A stretch of DNA of 64,000 nucleotides, from contig FNSS01000001.1 of NCBI GenBank assembly GCA_900104855.1, forward strand, positions 930,001-994,000, read 5' to 3'. A model generated the notes under the pieces. It ran no database searches. It was not told the DNA's origin and was given only the letters and a program-made list of their open reading frames with translations. Positions 26,549-34,956 of the stretch are shown piece by piece; position 1 is the first letter of the stretch, and each line of letters begins with the position of its first letter. This stretch comes from Rhizobiales bacterium GAS188 (lineage in GTDB: Bacteria; Pseudomonadota; Alphaproteobacteria; Rhizobiales; Beijerinckiaceae). The position numbers and the translations under genes are program-made.

Positions 26549-27349
26549 CTAGTTGACGCGCTGCGTCAAAAGCTCGGCGAGACGGGCGAGAACCGGGCCG
26601 GCCTCGACGTCGAAGCGCTCCGAGGCTTCGTGATCGAGGCCCGTCTCGCCGCGATTGAGGATGAGGAACACCGCGCCGCGCTCGCGCGCCACGAGCGGCA
26701 ATCCGGCAGCCGGATAGACGACGAGCGAAGAGCCGATGGCGAGCACGAGCTCGGCTTCCCGGGCCGCCAAAGTCGCCCGGCGCATCTCCTCCTGCGGCAT
26801 CGCCTGGCCAAAGGAGATGGTCGCAGATTTGACGATGCCGCCGCAAGCCTCGCAATGCGGCGCGCGCTTCTCCTCCTCGAGCATGCGGCGGCAGGCGGCC
26901 AGCTCGTGGCGTGTCCCACAATCGAGGCAGCGCGCATAGGTGCCGTTGCCATGCAGCTCGATCACCTTGTCGGCCGGCACGCCGGCATTCTGGTGCATGT
27001 TGTCGATGTTCTGGGTGATCACGAGGTCGACGCGGCCCTGCTGCACCAGCTGCGCCAAAGCGAGGTGGCCGGCGCCGGGGGCAGCGCCCTTATGGTGGTC
27101 GTCGAGCGCGAATTTGCGCCGCCAAGCCTCGCGTCGCGCCTCGTCGCTCGCCAGGAATTGATCGAAGGGCATGGGCGGGTTGGCGAGCCAGGGGCTACCG
27201 GGCGAGCGGAAATCGGGGATGCCGCATTCGGTCGACATGCCGGCGCCGGTCAGCACCACGGTCCGGCGCGAGCGGCGCAAATGCAGAGCGAGCGCCTGCG
27301 CCGCACTCTCGGTCTCGCCATGAATTTCCATGCCGGTCGAAAAATTCAT
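26549..27349 (-). CDS. NAD-dependent protein deacylase (sirtuin)
   Basis: 266-residue sirtuin that removes acyl groups from lysines using NAD+. Motifs present: GAGMSTECGIPDFRSP (NAD binding), TQNIDNMHQNAG, catalytic His in ELHGN, zinc site CLDC...CEAC, and GSSLVVYPAAGLP. It lacks the Ala-Tyr-Arg triad (usually Y-x-x-R) that marks the CobB desuccinylase class as far as I can see, fitting a deacetylase. Start could be ATG 27349 or ATG 27331 (MEIHGE). Divergent from kdsA. Confidence 0.92.
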   Translation of the reverse strand: MNFSTGMEIHGETESAAQALALHLRRSRRTVVLTGAGMSTECGIPDFRSPGSPWLANPPMPFDQFLASDEARREAWRRKFALDDHHKGAAPGAGHLALAQLVQQGRVDLVITQNIDNMHQNAGVPADKVIELHGNGTYARCLDCGTRHELAACRRMLEEEKRAPHCEACGGIVKSATISFGQAMPQEEMRRATLAAREAELVLAIGSSLVVYPAAGLPLVARERGAVFLILNRGETGLDHEASERFDVEAGPVLARLAELLTQRVN

Positions 27350-27462
27350 GGAAGCTGCTCCTCACGCCGCGCGGGCCCGGCTTCATCTCGAGATAGCCTT
27401 GCGCTTCGACAGACTTGCACCTCGACATAGCCTCGGCTTGCCAATCCGGTTATAGGCCAAGC

Positions 27463-28317
27463 ATGTCCAAGATCACCATGGCCAACCCCGCCAATGCCAT
27501 CGTCGAAGCGCGCGGCGTGCGCTTCGGCAATGCGTTGAAGCTCGCCTTGATCGCCGGCCCCTGCGCGCTCGAAAGCCGCGAGCACGCCTTCGACATGGCC
27601 GGCGCCCTCAAGGAATTGACGACGAAGCTCGGCATGGGCTTCGTCTATAAGAGCTCCTTCGACAAGGCGAACCGCACATCGCTCGGCGCTGAGCGCGGCC
27701 TCGGCCTCGACCGGGCGCTCTCCATCTTCGCCGATCTGCGGGCCGAATTCGGGGTGCCGGTCCTCACCGATGTGCATGAACCTGTCCAATGCGCCGTCGT
27801 GGCGCAAGCCGTGGATATCCTGCAGATCCCGGCCTTCCTGTGCCGCCAGACGGATCTCCTGATCGCAGCCGCCCAGACCGGCCGCATCGTCAACGTCAAG
27901 AAGGGGCAATTCCTGGCGCCCTGGGACATGAAGAATGTGTCGGCCAAGATCACCGGCGCCGGCAACCCCAATGTGCTCGTCACCGAGCGCGGCGCGAGCT
28001 TCGGCTACAACACGCTCGTCTCCGACATGCGCTCCTTGCCGATCATGGCGGAGACGACGGGCGCGCCGGTCATCTTCGATGCGACCCATTCGGTGCAGCA
28101 ACCGGGCGGGCGCGGCGGCTCCTCGGGCGGCCAGCGCGAATTCGTGCCGGTGCTGGCGCGCGCGGCGGTAGCGGTCGGCGTCGCCGGCGTGTTCATCGAG
28201 ACGCATCGCGATCCCGACCGCGCGCCTTCGGACGGACCGAATATGGTGCCGTTTGCCGAGATGGAGGCGCTGCTGACGAAGCTCCTCGCCATCGACGCGG
28301 TGGCGAAGGGATATTGA
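27463..28317 (+). CDS. kdsA: 3-deoxy-8-phosphooctulonate synthase (KDO-8-P synthase)
   Basis: Condenses arabinose 5-phosphate with phosphoenolpyruvate to make KDO-8-phosphate for lipopolysaccharide core. 284 residues, with [58 protein letters not shown] and [18 protein letters not shown], all expected. The residue after [12 protein letters not shown] being Asn (not Cys in the Cys-metal position) suggests the metal-independent class; this is inference. Start ATG 27463 is the family start although the frame extends upstream. Confidence 0.96.
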   Translation: MSKITMANPANAIVEARGVRFGNALKLALIAGPCALESREHAFDMAGALKELTTKLGMGFVYKSSFDKANRTSLGAERGLGLDRALSIFADLRAEFGVPVLTDVHEPVQCAVVAQAVDILQIPAFLCRQTDLLIAAAQTGRIVNVKKGQFLAPWDMKNVSAKITGAGNPNVLVTERGASFGYNTLVSDMRSLPIMAETTGAPVIFDATHSVQQPGGRGGSSGGQREFVPVLARAAVAVGVAGVFIETHRDPDRAPSDGPNMVPFAEMEALLTKLLAIDAVAKGY

Positions 28318-28402
28318 GGCATGCCATCCGGAGGCGGAGCCGCCGCCGGCGGGGCCTTTGCGTAACTCTGAAAGGCGCCCCACCGCACCACCTTTCGAGA
28401 GC

Positions 28403-29587
28403 TCACAGCACCGTGCGCAGCAGCGGCGTGCGGCGCGCCACCAGGGCCGAGAACAGCAGCGTGAGGGCCGCCCCGCCCAAGGTCGCCACGATGAACTTGA
28501 AGGCCGAGGGCGCGGGCAGGAAATGCAGAAGGCGCGTCACCAGGATGAGGATCGGCGGGTGAAAGACATAGACCGCGAAGGCATTGTCGGACAGGAAGCG
28601 TGACACTTGGCCCTGCCGATTGAAATGGTCGCGGTAGAGAACGATCAATCCGAGGCTGATCGCCACGCAGACGAAGGATTCCCATAGATCCTTGGAGAAG
28701 CCGGGCCAATGCCAGCCTCCGCGATAGCCGTCGAATTGCCCTTGCAGGGCGCCGCCGAGCCAGATGATCAGCACCCAGCCGATCAGGCCGAGCACGATGC
28801 CGGCGATCGCCCAGTTGCGACCGGTGGCCGATGGCAGCCTGAACAGCCATTGCCGGTATTGGGCGTGGATACCGACTGCGAACATCAGAAGATAGGATGG
28901 AAAGTCGCCGAGCTGCATGTTGAGCACGGCGTCGCCATTGGGGACGAACAGCCTCACCGCGAAGGTCGCGACCGTCATGACGCCGATGAATGCCAAGATG
29001 ACAGATGTCGAGGGCGGCGATGTCGAGAGCGGCTCGCCCGGCGGGCGGGCGACAATCTTGTCGCCGAGCGACCAGATCCCCGCATAAGCGATCGAGAACA
29101 GGAGCAGGGCGACGCAGAACCAGAGCGGCCCGGATTCGCTGAAGACCTCGCCGTCGAGGATATGGTGCAGCCATTCCCGACCGAAGCTGGTCGGGGCCGT
29201 GGGTCGCCAGGAGCCGGCGATATAGTATTGGGTGACCGGCCCGATCACCAGCATGTAGAGCAGGACCGGCAGGCCGAGACGCAGCGAGCGGTCGATCATG
29301 AAGGTGACGGCGCCTTTGCGCCGGATCGATGCGGCCGCGAAATAGCCGGAGACGGCGAACAGAAGCGCCATGAAGAAGGCTTGCAGGAAAGATTGGTAGG
29401 TGCCGAACAGCAGCGCCGTCAGGCGGTCGGTCCCCGTCTTGTCGCCGTAATACCAGTTGCCGAAGGGTGAATAGGTGTCGGCCGCATGCATGCTGATGAC
29501 GAGCACGATCATCGACCAGCGAAGATTGTCGAAGAATGCCAAGCGGGAAGCAGGCGCAGCTTGCGTCGGTTGTTCGCTTGCCGGCAT
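28403..29587 (-). CDS. Acyltransferase 3 family membrane protein
   Basis: 394 residues from ATG 29587, with about ten transmembrane segments. The first reads LAFFDNLRWSMIVLVISMHAADTY, carrying the His of the acyltransferase-3 active site, followed by YFAAASIRRKG and FMIDRSLRLGLPVLLYM. This family O-acetylates sugars, peptidoglycan or small molecules in the envelope. No surface-polysaccharide operon is adjacent, so the target is unknown. The ORF extends to 29854 but that part is not family-like and overlaps the rpsD terminator. Confidence 0.85.
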   Translation of the reverse strand: MPASEQPTQAAPASRLAFFDNLRWSMIVLVISMHAADTYSPFGNWYYGDKTGTDRLTALLFGTYQSFLQAFFMALLFAVSGYFAAASIRRKGAVTFMIDRSLRLGLPVLLYMLVIGPVTQYYIAGSWRPTAPTSFGREWLHHILDGEVFSESGPLWFCVALLLFSIAYAGIWSLGDKIVARPPGEPLSTSPPSTSVILAFIGVMTVATFAVRLFVPNGDAVLNMQLGDFPSYLLMFAVGIHAQYRQWLFRLPSATGRNWAIAGIVLGLIGWVLIIWLGGALQGQFDGYRGGWHWPGFSKDLWESFVCVAISLGLIVLYRDHFNRQGQVSRFLSDNAFAVYVFHPPILILVTRLLHFLPAPSAFKFIVATLGGAALTLLFSALVARRTPLLRTVL

Positions 29588-29721
29588 CTTGCGTGACCTT
29601 GCGGCATCGACGTTGAGGTCGCTGCGCAGGACCGCCTGGGCGGCATCGCGGGCGACGCGATCGCCTCGAATATAGTTTCGACCTGCCTTCCCGATCAAGG
29701 CGACCGCATAGCCGCCTCCCG

Positions 29722-29754
29722 AAAACGACAATGGCCGGGACGAGCCCGGCCATT
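29722..29754 (-). terminator. Terminator after rpsD
   Basis: AATGGCCGGG (29730-29739) pairs with CCCGGCCATT (29745-29754); a short T-run follows on the minus strand. It lies 24 bases after the rpsD stop. Confidence 0.7.
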
Positions 29755-29777
29755 CTCGAAACGAATTTGCGGTGTCT

Positions 29778-30395
29778 TCAGCGTGAATAGAACTCGATGA
29801 CGAGGTTCGGCTCCATCTGCACCGGATAGGGCACATCGGACAGGGCCGGCACACGCGCCAGTTTCGCGGTCATCTTGGTGTGATCGACCTCGATATATTC
29901 GGGCACGTCGCGCTCCGCGAGCGCCACGGCCTCGAGCACGATGACGAGCTGCTTCGAGGCGTCCTTCACCTCGATGACATCGCCCGCCTTGACGAGATAG
30001 CTCGAGATGGTCACGCGCCGGCCGTTCACCTTGACATGGCCGTGATTGACGAACTGGCGCGCCGCGAACACGGTCGGCACGAATTTGGCGCGGTAGACGA
30101 CGGCATCGAGCCGGCGCTCCAACAGGCCGATCAGATGCTCGCCGCTGTCGCCCTTGAGGCGGATGGCCTCGGCATAATAGCGGCGGAACTGCTTCTCGGA
30201 GATGTTGCCGTAATAGCCCTTGAGCTTCTGCTTGGCGCGCAGCTGCGTGCCGAAATCGGAAATCTTGCCCTTGCGGCGCTGTCCGTGCTGGCCGGGGCCG
30301 TATTCGCGGCGGTTGACCGGGCTCTTCGGGCGGCCCCAAAGGTTCTCGCCGAGGCGGCGGTCGATCTTGTGCTTGACGCTGTGTCGCTTGCTCAT
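29778..30395 (-). CDS. rpsD: 30S ribosomal protein S4
   Basis: 205-residue primary 16S rRNA-binding protein. [26 protein letters not shown] is the alphaproteobacterial start; the S4 domain is at [32 protein letters not shown]; it ends LVIEFYSR. It stands alone, outside the ribosomal protein alpha operon, as usual in this order. AGGA precedes ATG by six bases. Two minus-strand promoter-like sequences lie upstream, one close and one about 245 bases away. Confidence 0.97.
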   Translation of the reverse strand: MSKRHSVKHKIDRRLGENLWGRPKSPVNRREYGPGQHGQRRKGKISDFGTQLRAKQKLKGYYGNISEKQFRRYYAEAIRLKGDSGEHLIGLLERRLDAVVYRAKFVPTVFAARQFVNHGHVKVNGRRVTISSYLVKAGDVIEVKDASKQLVIVLEAVALAERDVPEYIEVDHTKMTAKLARVPALSDVPYPVQMEPNLVIEFYSR

Positions 30396-30418
30396 CGCGT
30401 ATCCTGTTCGGCGGGGCC

Positions 30419-30446
30419 CTATTAGGCAGGGTTTCCCGGCTGGCAA
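30419..30446 (-). promoter_or_regulatory. Likely rpsD promoter
   Basis: Minus strand TTGCCA (30446-30441), 16-base spacer, TAATAG (30424-30419). It would give a leader of roughly 15-20 bases before the rpsD start. Confidence 0.55.
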
Positions 30447-30830
30447 CGGTTGAATACGGGCGCCCGCCCGCAACGCCCCAAAGGGACGGCCGCGCACAGG
30501 AACCCGCGACGGATCGCGCCCTCCTCTTCCCGCTCGGCGCTTGCGCTTCACGGGACGACAGACCAAGGAAGCAGCGAGGCTTGCCTGATCACGGGTGCTC
30601 GAAATGCCAAGCGGGCCGAAAAGGCCCGCCAGACGCGTTGCCTGTAGGCCGGAACGCGGCGAATGTCAAAGCTTAAGGCTCGGATCACCTGGTTTTGCCT
30701 TGCCAGGAGAGGGAATTCCGCCAAGAATCGTGCATGAAACAATCGTGCGTGAAACGCGGCCTTCCCGCCAAGAATTGCATTGCGGGTCGCAACCCCGGCC
30801 GCGGAGCGCCATTCCAGTGGGAGATCTGCA
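30447..30830. other. Gene-free region upstream of rpsD with hairpin and tandem repeat
   Basis: No supported gene. Contains a perfect hairpin GCGGGCC-GAAAA-GGCCCGC (30611-30629), a minus-strand promoter-like sequence just upstream of it, and a 15-bp tandem duplication (AATCGTGC[A/G]TGAAAC at 30726-30740 and 30741-30755). The end carries the GGAGAT ribosome-binding site of the next plus-strand gene. Confidence 0.6.
30641..30669 (-). promoter_or_regulatory. Promoter-like sequence upstream of an rpsD leader or small RNA
   Basis: Minus strand TTGACA (30669-30664), 17-base spacer, TACAGG (30646-30641). The hairpin at 30611-30629 begins about 12 bases downstream of the -10 element. It could drive a long rpsD leader or a short RNA. 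Confidence 0.4.
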
Positions 30831-31286
30831 ATGCTCGAGCTCGTCATGCGTCGCGTGATCTTCGGCATCGCGCTTGCCGCTGCCCTGATGTCGTTCGCCG
30901 CCAATAGCCCCGTCTCGTCCCGAACCCTGAACTCGCCCGGCGATTGGCAGGGCGTGTGGCGCGGCCGCTATGTCTGCGCACAAGGCACCACGGGACTGAC
31001 CTTGACGGTGAGGCCGTCCGGCGCAAATGACGTCATCGCGGTCTTCTCGTTTTATGCGATTGCCGACAACCCGCATGTGCCGTCGGGGCAATTCAGGATG
31101 TTCGGGCAATTGGGATCGAAGGCCGGACATCTGACGCTCGTCGCCCGGTCATGGACGCATAGGCCGCCCTTCTATGTCATGGTCGGGCTGGATGGTGACT
31201 ACGATCCGGTCTCGGGGCAATATAAGGGCCTGGTCGACGGGCCGGGGTGCACGTCCTTCGTCGTGCAACGCGATCTCATCAGTTGA
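30831..31286 (+). CDS. Exported protein of unknown function
   Basis: 151 residues from ATG 30831 (GGAGAT upstream) or 146 from ATG 30846. Signal peptide MRRVIFGIALAAALMSFAANS. The mature part, GDWQGVWRGRYVCAQGTTGLTLTV...VFSFY...VPSGQFRMFG...FYVMVGLDGDY...GPGCTSFVVQR, is beta-rich with two Cys that could pair, a layout often seen in small periplasmic domains of Hyphomicrobiales. I do not recognise a function. Confidence 0.7.
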   Translation: MLELVMRRVIFGIALAAALMSFAANSPVSSRTLNSPGDWQGVWRGRYVCAQGTTGLTLTVRPSGANDVIAVFSFYAIADNPHVPSGQFRMFGQLGSKAGHLTLVARSWTHRPPFYVMVGLDGDYDPVSGQYKGLVDGPGCTSFVVQRDLIS

Positions 31287-31335
31287 CGTCCGTCTCGACC
31301 GGAAGAACCCGGCCGCGTGACGCGGAGAGCACAGG

Positions 31336-31920
31336 ATGACGGACGTCAAGCAGGGCTTGCCGATCCTGCTCTTCGGCGACCTGCAAGCCTTCGAGACCTG
31401 GCTTTCGGCCGAGCCCCCGACTTCCAAAGGCGTGTGGCTCAAGATTGCCAAGAAGGGTAACGAGACGGCGACCGTCAGCTATGCCGAGGCCATCGAGGCC
31501 GCCCTTTGCCATGGCTGGATCGACGGCCAGAAGGCGCCCCTCGACAAGGCCTTCTGGCTGCAGCGATTCACGCCGCGCGGCAAGGCCAGCAAATGGTCGA
31601 AGATCAATCGCGACAAGGCGCTCGCCCTCATCGAGGCCAAGCGAATGAAGCCTGCAGGCCAGACGGCGATCGAGGCCGCTCGACGCGACGGGCGCTGGGA
31701 GGCAGCCTATGACTCGCAGAGCAGCGCGACCGTGCCCGATGATCTCAAGGCCGAGCTCGACAAGCGCCCGGCGGCCGCTTCCTTCTTCGCGAGCCTCGAC
31801 AGGCTGAACCGCTATGCAATCTTGTATCGGCTGCACAGCGCCAAGAGGCCGGAAACACGCTTGCGCCGCCTCGCCCAATTCGTCGACATGCTCGAGCGAC
31901 AGGAGAAGATCTATCCCTAA
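31336..31920 (+). CDS. YdeI/OmpD-associated family protein
   Basis: 194 residues, full family length. Hallmarks: FETWLSAEPPTSKGVWLKIAKKG, VSYAEAIEAALCHGWIDGQ, FTPRGKASKWSKIN and the C-terminal FFASLDRLNRYAILYRLHSAKRPETRLRRL. The family is linked to OmpD in Salmonella by name and to antimicrobial-peptide resistance in Bacillus (YdeI), but the biochemical role is unknown. The next membrane protein starts eight bases after its stop, so the two probably form an operon. Confidence 0.88.
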   Translation: MTDVKQGLPILLFGDLQAFETWLSAEPPTSKGVWLKIAKKGNETATVSYAEAIEAALCHGWIDGQKAPLDKAFWLQRFTPRGKASKWSKINRDKALALIEAKRMKPAGQTAIEAARRDGRWEAAYDSQSSATVPDDLKAELDKRPAAASFFASLDRLNRYAILYRLHSAKRPETRLRRLAQFVDMLERQEKIYP

Positions 31921-31928
31921 GGCAGGGC

Positions 31929-32705
31929 ATGCTCGCGCTCAAGCTTTCGCTGACGCCGATCCTCATCCTCCTCGCGAGCCTCGCAGGGCGCCGCTGGGGC
32001 GAGGCGATCGGCGGCTGGATCGTCGGATTGCCCCTGACATCGGGGCCCGTGGCGTTTTTCCTGACGCTCGATCAAGGGCCGGTTTTCGCCCAGCAGGCAA
32101 CAGCCGGATCGCTTGCCGGGACGGCGGCGCAAGCCTGTTTCGCGGTCGGCTATGTCCTGGCCGCCGAGCACGCCGGATGGCCGCTCGCCTTCTGCGCCGG
32201 GGCCGCGGCCTTCGCCATCGGCGCGGCGACGCTGCAAGCACTCGCCTTGCCGCATCTCGCCCTGTTCCTGATCGCGCTCGCCGCGCTCACCCTCGGGCTT
32301 CGCGCCATGCCGCGCCGCAAGCTCCGCTATGGGGTGGCGACGCTACCGCTCTGGGATATCCCGGCGCGCATTGCGGTCGCGACCACGCTCGTCGTCTCGG
32401 TCACCGCCGCGGCCGCGGCGCTCGGCCCGAGATTGAGCGGGCTTCTTGCCACCTTCCCGATCTTCGCGACCGTGCTCGCGGTCTTCGCGCACCGCGTCCA
32501 GGGCCCGGAAGCGGCCCGCCAGGTGCTGCGCGGCCTGCTGCTCGGGCTTTACGGCTTTGCCAGCTTCTTCATCGTGCTCAGTGAGTTGTTAGTGCGCACG
32601 GGCGTGGCCACAGCCTTCATCGGCGCAAGCCTCGCCGCAATGCTGATCCAGGGGATCTCCTTCAAGCTGATGCGGCGGGGGCGAGTGGTGAGGAGTGAGT
32701 GGTGA
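31929..32705 (+). CDS. Integral membrane protein of unknown function
   Basis: 258 residues, about seven or eight transmembrane segments. The segment GGWIVGLPLTSGPVAFFLTLDQGP near residue 28 is distinctive; the second half (LSGLLATFPIFATVLAVFAHRVQGPEA) appears to repeat the pattern of the first, suggesting an internal duplication as in GlpM/lysE-like small membrane families. I do not know its function. The last residues RVVRSEW come from the start of a heptamer repeat array. Confidence 0.65.
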   Translation: MLALKLSLTPILILLASLAGRRWGEAIGGWIVGLPLTSGPVAFFLTLDQGPVFAQQATAGSLAGTAAQACFAVGYVLAAEHAGWPLAFCAGAAAFAIGAATLQALALPHLALFLIALAALTLGLRAMPRRKLRYGVATLPLWDIPARIAVATTLVVSVTAAAAALGPRLSGLLATFPIFATVLAVFAHRVQGPEAARQVLRGLLLGLYGFASFFIVLSELLVRTGVATAFIGASLAAMLIQGISFKLMRRGRVVRSEW

Positions 32706-32775
32706 GGAGTGAGGAGTGAGGAGTGAGCGGTGGAGCTGGTTATTCACTATTCACTATTCACTATTCACTACTGAT
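32682..32775. repeat. Inverted heptamer-repeat array, copy 1
   Basis: GAGTGGTGAGGAGTGAG units on the left and ATTCACT units (four in a row) on the right form imperfect inverted arms. The array overlaps the end of the membrane-protein gene. Related arrays occur at 41510-41611 and 59465-59537. Confidence 0.75.
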
Positions 32776-32784
32776 ATCCCTTCC

Positions 32785-33351
32785 CTACTTCCTTCGATAG
32801 AAAAACACCCTTCCCGCCGGGATCAGTTGAAGCAAGATATCGTAGTCGCCGATATTCGCGGTCAGCAAGGTGAAGCCGAGCTTCTGTGCCTGCAGGAACA
32901 GAACACAGTCTTGAAGCGCACGCAGCTTGGCGTTGGAGGCATAGCCCTGCAACCGGCACAGCATGCCTGAGAGCAAGGCCGCCTTGCCGAGGATATCCGG
33001 CTCCGGGGCGAAGACACGATGCGTGGGCATCGCCCGGATCAGGCGGATGATCTCCCCGATGATCGCAGCTGTTCGCGCGTCTCTTGGATCGAGCACGCCG
33101 ATCGTATGCATCAGCTCCTGAATGGCGACGGTCGAGTGGTTGACCTGCCGCCCCTCGATGAGGAGGTTGAGGATGTCGGGTGCTCGATCATGCATCTGGT
33201 CGATGTAGACACAGGTGTCGAGCAACAGCGCCTGGCCACCGATAAGCTCTTGATCGACAAATGGAAGCTCGCCATCAGGCCGGCGCGCCAGGGTTTTCTG
33301 AGGATCAAATCGCGCCCAGCGCTGAGCAGCGTCGAAGTCAAACTCCGCCAC
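32785..33351 (-). CDS. PIN-domain protein, probable VapC-like toxin
   Basis: 188 residues. The acidic PIN residues are visible: LLLDTCVYIDQ (first Asp), AIQELMHT (Glu), LRALQDCVLFLQA and LLTANIGDYD (later Asp). PIN toxins cut tRNA or rRNA. It starts at GTG 33351, directly after the TGA of the upstream antitoxin-like gene, so translation is coupled. The N-terminal 40 residues before the PIN core are unusual. No other plasmid or phage genes are nearby. Confidence 0.75.
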   Translation of the reverse strand: MAEFDFDAAQRWARFDPQKTLARRPDGELPFVDQELIGGQALLLDTCVYIDQMHDRAPDILNLLIEGRQVNHSTVAIQELMHTIGVLDPRDARTAAIIGEIIRLIRAMPTHRVFAPEPDILGKAALLSGMLCRLQGYASNAKLRALQDCVLFLQAQKLGFTLLTANIGDYDILLQLIPAGRVFFYRRK

Positions 33352-33738
33352 TCAGAATCCGAGCTTCAAGTCCGCGGCGACTTTGCCTCTGGACGTCTTG
33401 AACGCCTCACCAAAGTTGTCCTCGAGCGCCACGTTAGCCAGGGCGAACGCAAGCAAATCGGTGTCGCCTTCAATCCCAGTCTGTCTCTTTGCCTGCTCGA
33501 CGAGCGCAGGACTGACCCTGCCGCCGATGCGACTGCTCTTCTCGCTCAGGAGCCCCGAACGCTCGGCCGCCTTCATGACGGCTTCAAAGCGCTCCTTGCT
33601 GACCCGCGACTCCCCAGTCGTTGCGACACGCTTCGACACGGTCGTCGCTGGGCCACCCTTGAGAGCGGCTCCTGCAAAAGTCGCTTGCGTCGCCTTGCCG
33701 ACCCGACGACCGACACTCTTCGTGGCTGGTTTTGGCAT
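33352..33738 (-). CDS. Probable antitoxin of the PIN-domain pair
   Basis: 128 residues from ATG 33738 (MPKPATKSVGRR). The N-terminus is basic and Ala/Thr-rich, followed by SKERFEAVMKAAERSGLLSEKSSRIGGRVS and a C-terminal helix-rich segment LLAFALANVALEDNFGEAF, resembling toxin-neutralising tails. I do not recognise a standard DNA-binding fold in it; the assignment rests on its position immediately before a PIN gene. Composition is a little less GC-biased than its neighbours, which fits acquisition. Confidence 0.6.
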   Translation of the reverse strand: MPKPATKSVGRRVGKATQATFAGAALKGGPATTVSKRVATTGESRVSKERFEAVMKAAERSGLLSEKSSRIGGRVSPALVEQAKRQTGIEGDTDLLAFALANVALEDNFGEAFKTSRGKVAADLKLGF

Positions 33739-33860
33739 CGAATATGCGCCTTGCGTTGAACGTAATCGCACTTTGTCCAACATAGCCTGAGGCCGGCAAA
33801 TTTCAAGGCAGCGTGGCCCCGGCAACATGTGCCCCACCCCAGCGATGCCGATCGGTGCGG

Positions 33861-34931
33861 CTATCTGAGCTCTTTCTCGTCGAGCTGTTTCTCGAAGCGG
33901 AATTCGCGCGAATGGGAGATGTCGTCGAGTTCGCGCTCCTCGCCTGTGCGCCGATAGCCGAGGCGCTCATAGAAGCGATGTGCGTCGAGGAAGCGCGTAT
34001 CCGACCAGAAGACCATGCGCTCCGCGCCCCGTCCGCGCGCCTCGCTCTCGGCGAGCCCGACCAGCTTGGCGGCGAGGCCGCGCCGCCTGAGGTCTTGCCG
34101 GACATAGACGCGATGCAATTCGGCGACACGCGGCTGCGGGAAGTCGACGCTGACGCAAGCGCCGATGCGGGCCCTGCGATCCTCGACCACCCAGAACCGC
34201 CCTTCCCGCTCGGCGCCGCTGACGGCAGGCTTGAGGAGGTCGCGAAGATCGTCATGCGGATCCACATAGCAGCCCGGATAATCCGCAAAGCACAAGGCGA
34301 TCAGGCCGAACAGCTCCTGCGCGTCGTCGTCGCGCGCCGGGCGAAGCAGCATATAGGGGCGCTCGCGCAAACCCCATGCCGCGACCCGCCGCTCGCAGAG
34401 GACGTTACCCTCTTCGCCGCCGGCCGGAACCCGGGTTTCGGCGAAGCCCCTTTTTGCGTAGAATTCCCGCCCCTTGCGATTATGCGGATCGACCTCGAGG
34501 TGCACAGAGCGAGCCTCCGGAAAGCGCGCCACGCAGGCATCCAATAGCGCGCTGCCGAAGCCCGAACCTTGCCTCGCTGGGCGCACATAGAGCCGATCGA
34601 TGCTCAGGAGCCCGTCGCCTTGAAGGGCCGCCGAATCCCGCAGCGTCGCGGACGCCGTGGCCACAATCTCCCCATCGGCTTCGAGCACCAGGAAGGCATG
34701 CTGCTCGCGAGCGAGGCCACGCGCCAGATTGGCCAGCGAATGCCAGTCTTCGGTAAACTTGGTGACCTCGGCAATACCGTAGATCACGTCATAAGTATCG
34801 TGCCAGGTCTCGACCAGCAGCGAGCGGATTGCCGGGAGCTCGTCGCGCCCCACTGGGCGGACCAGCAGTTCCTCGACGGACGCACTCGCTGCCGGCATCG
34901 TCGCATCAGGCCTGCGGGTCGCCTGCGTCAT
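33861..34931 (-). CDS. Tandem GNAT acetyltransferase (two fused domains)
   Basis: 356 residues from ATG 34931. Domain 1 (about 20-170) has IDRLYVRPARQGSGFGSALLDAC and HLEVDPHNRKGREFYAKRGF; domain 2 (about 195-340) has HRVYVRQDLRRRGLAAKLVGLAE and HRFYERLGYRRTGEER. Both keep the acetyl-CoA pyrophosphate loop (R/Q-x-x-G-x-G/A). Each domain is a typical single GNAT, so the protein is a fusion. Substrate unknown. It overlaps nothing and ends just upstream of the TA pair. Confidence 0.85.
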   Translation of the reverse strand: MTQATRRPDATMPAASASVEELLVRPVGRDELPAIRSLLVETWHDTYDVIYGIAEVTKFTEDWHSLANLARGLAREQHAFLVLEADGEIVATASATLRDSAALQGDGLLSIDRLYVRPARQGSGFGSALLDACVARFPEARSVHLEVDPHNRKGREFYAKRGFAETRVPAGGEEGNVLCERRVAAWGLRERPYMLLRPARDDDAQELFGLIALCFADYPGCYVDPHDDLRDLLKPAVSGAEREGRFWVVEDRRARIGACVSVDFPQPRVAELHRVYVRQDLRRRGLAAKLVGLAESEARGRGAERMVFWSDTRFLDAHRFYERLGYRRTGEERELDDISHSREFRFEKQLDEKELR

Positions 34932-34956
34932 CGCGCCCGCATGGGCCGGCGAGGCC

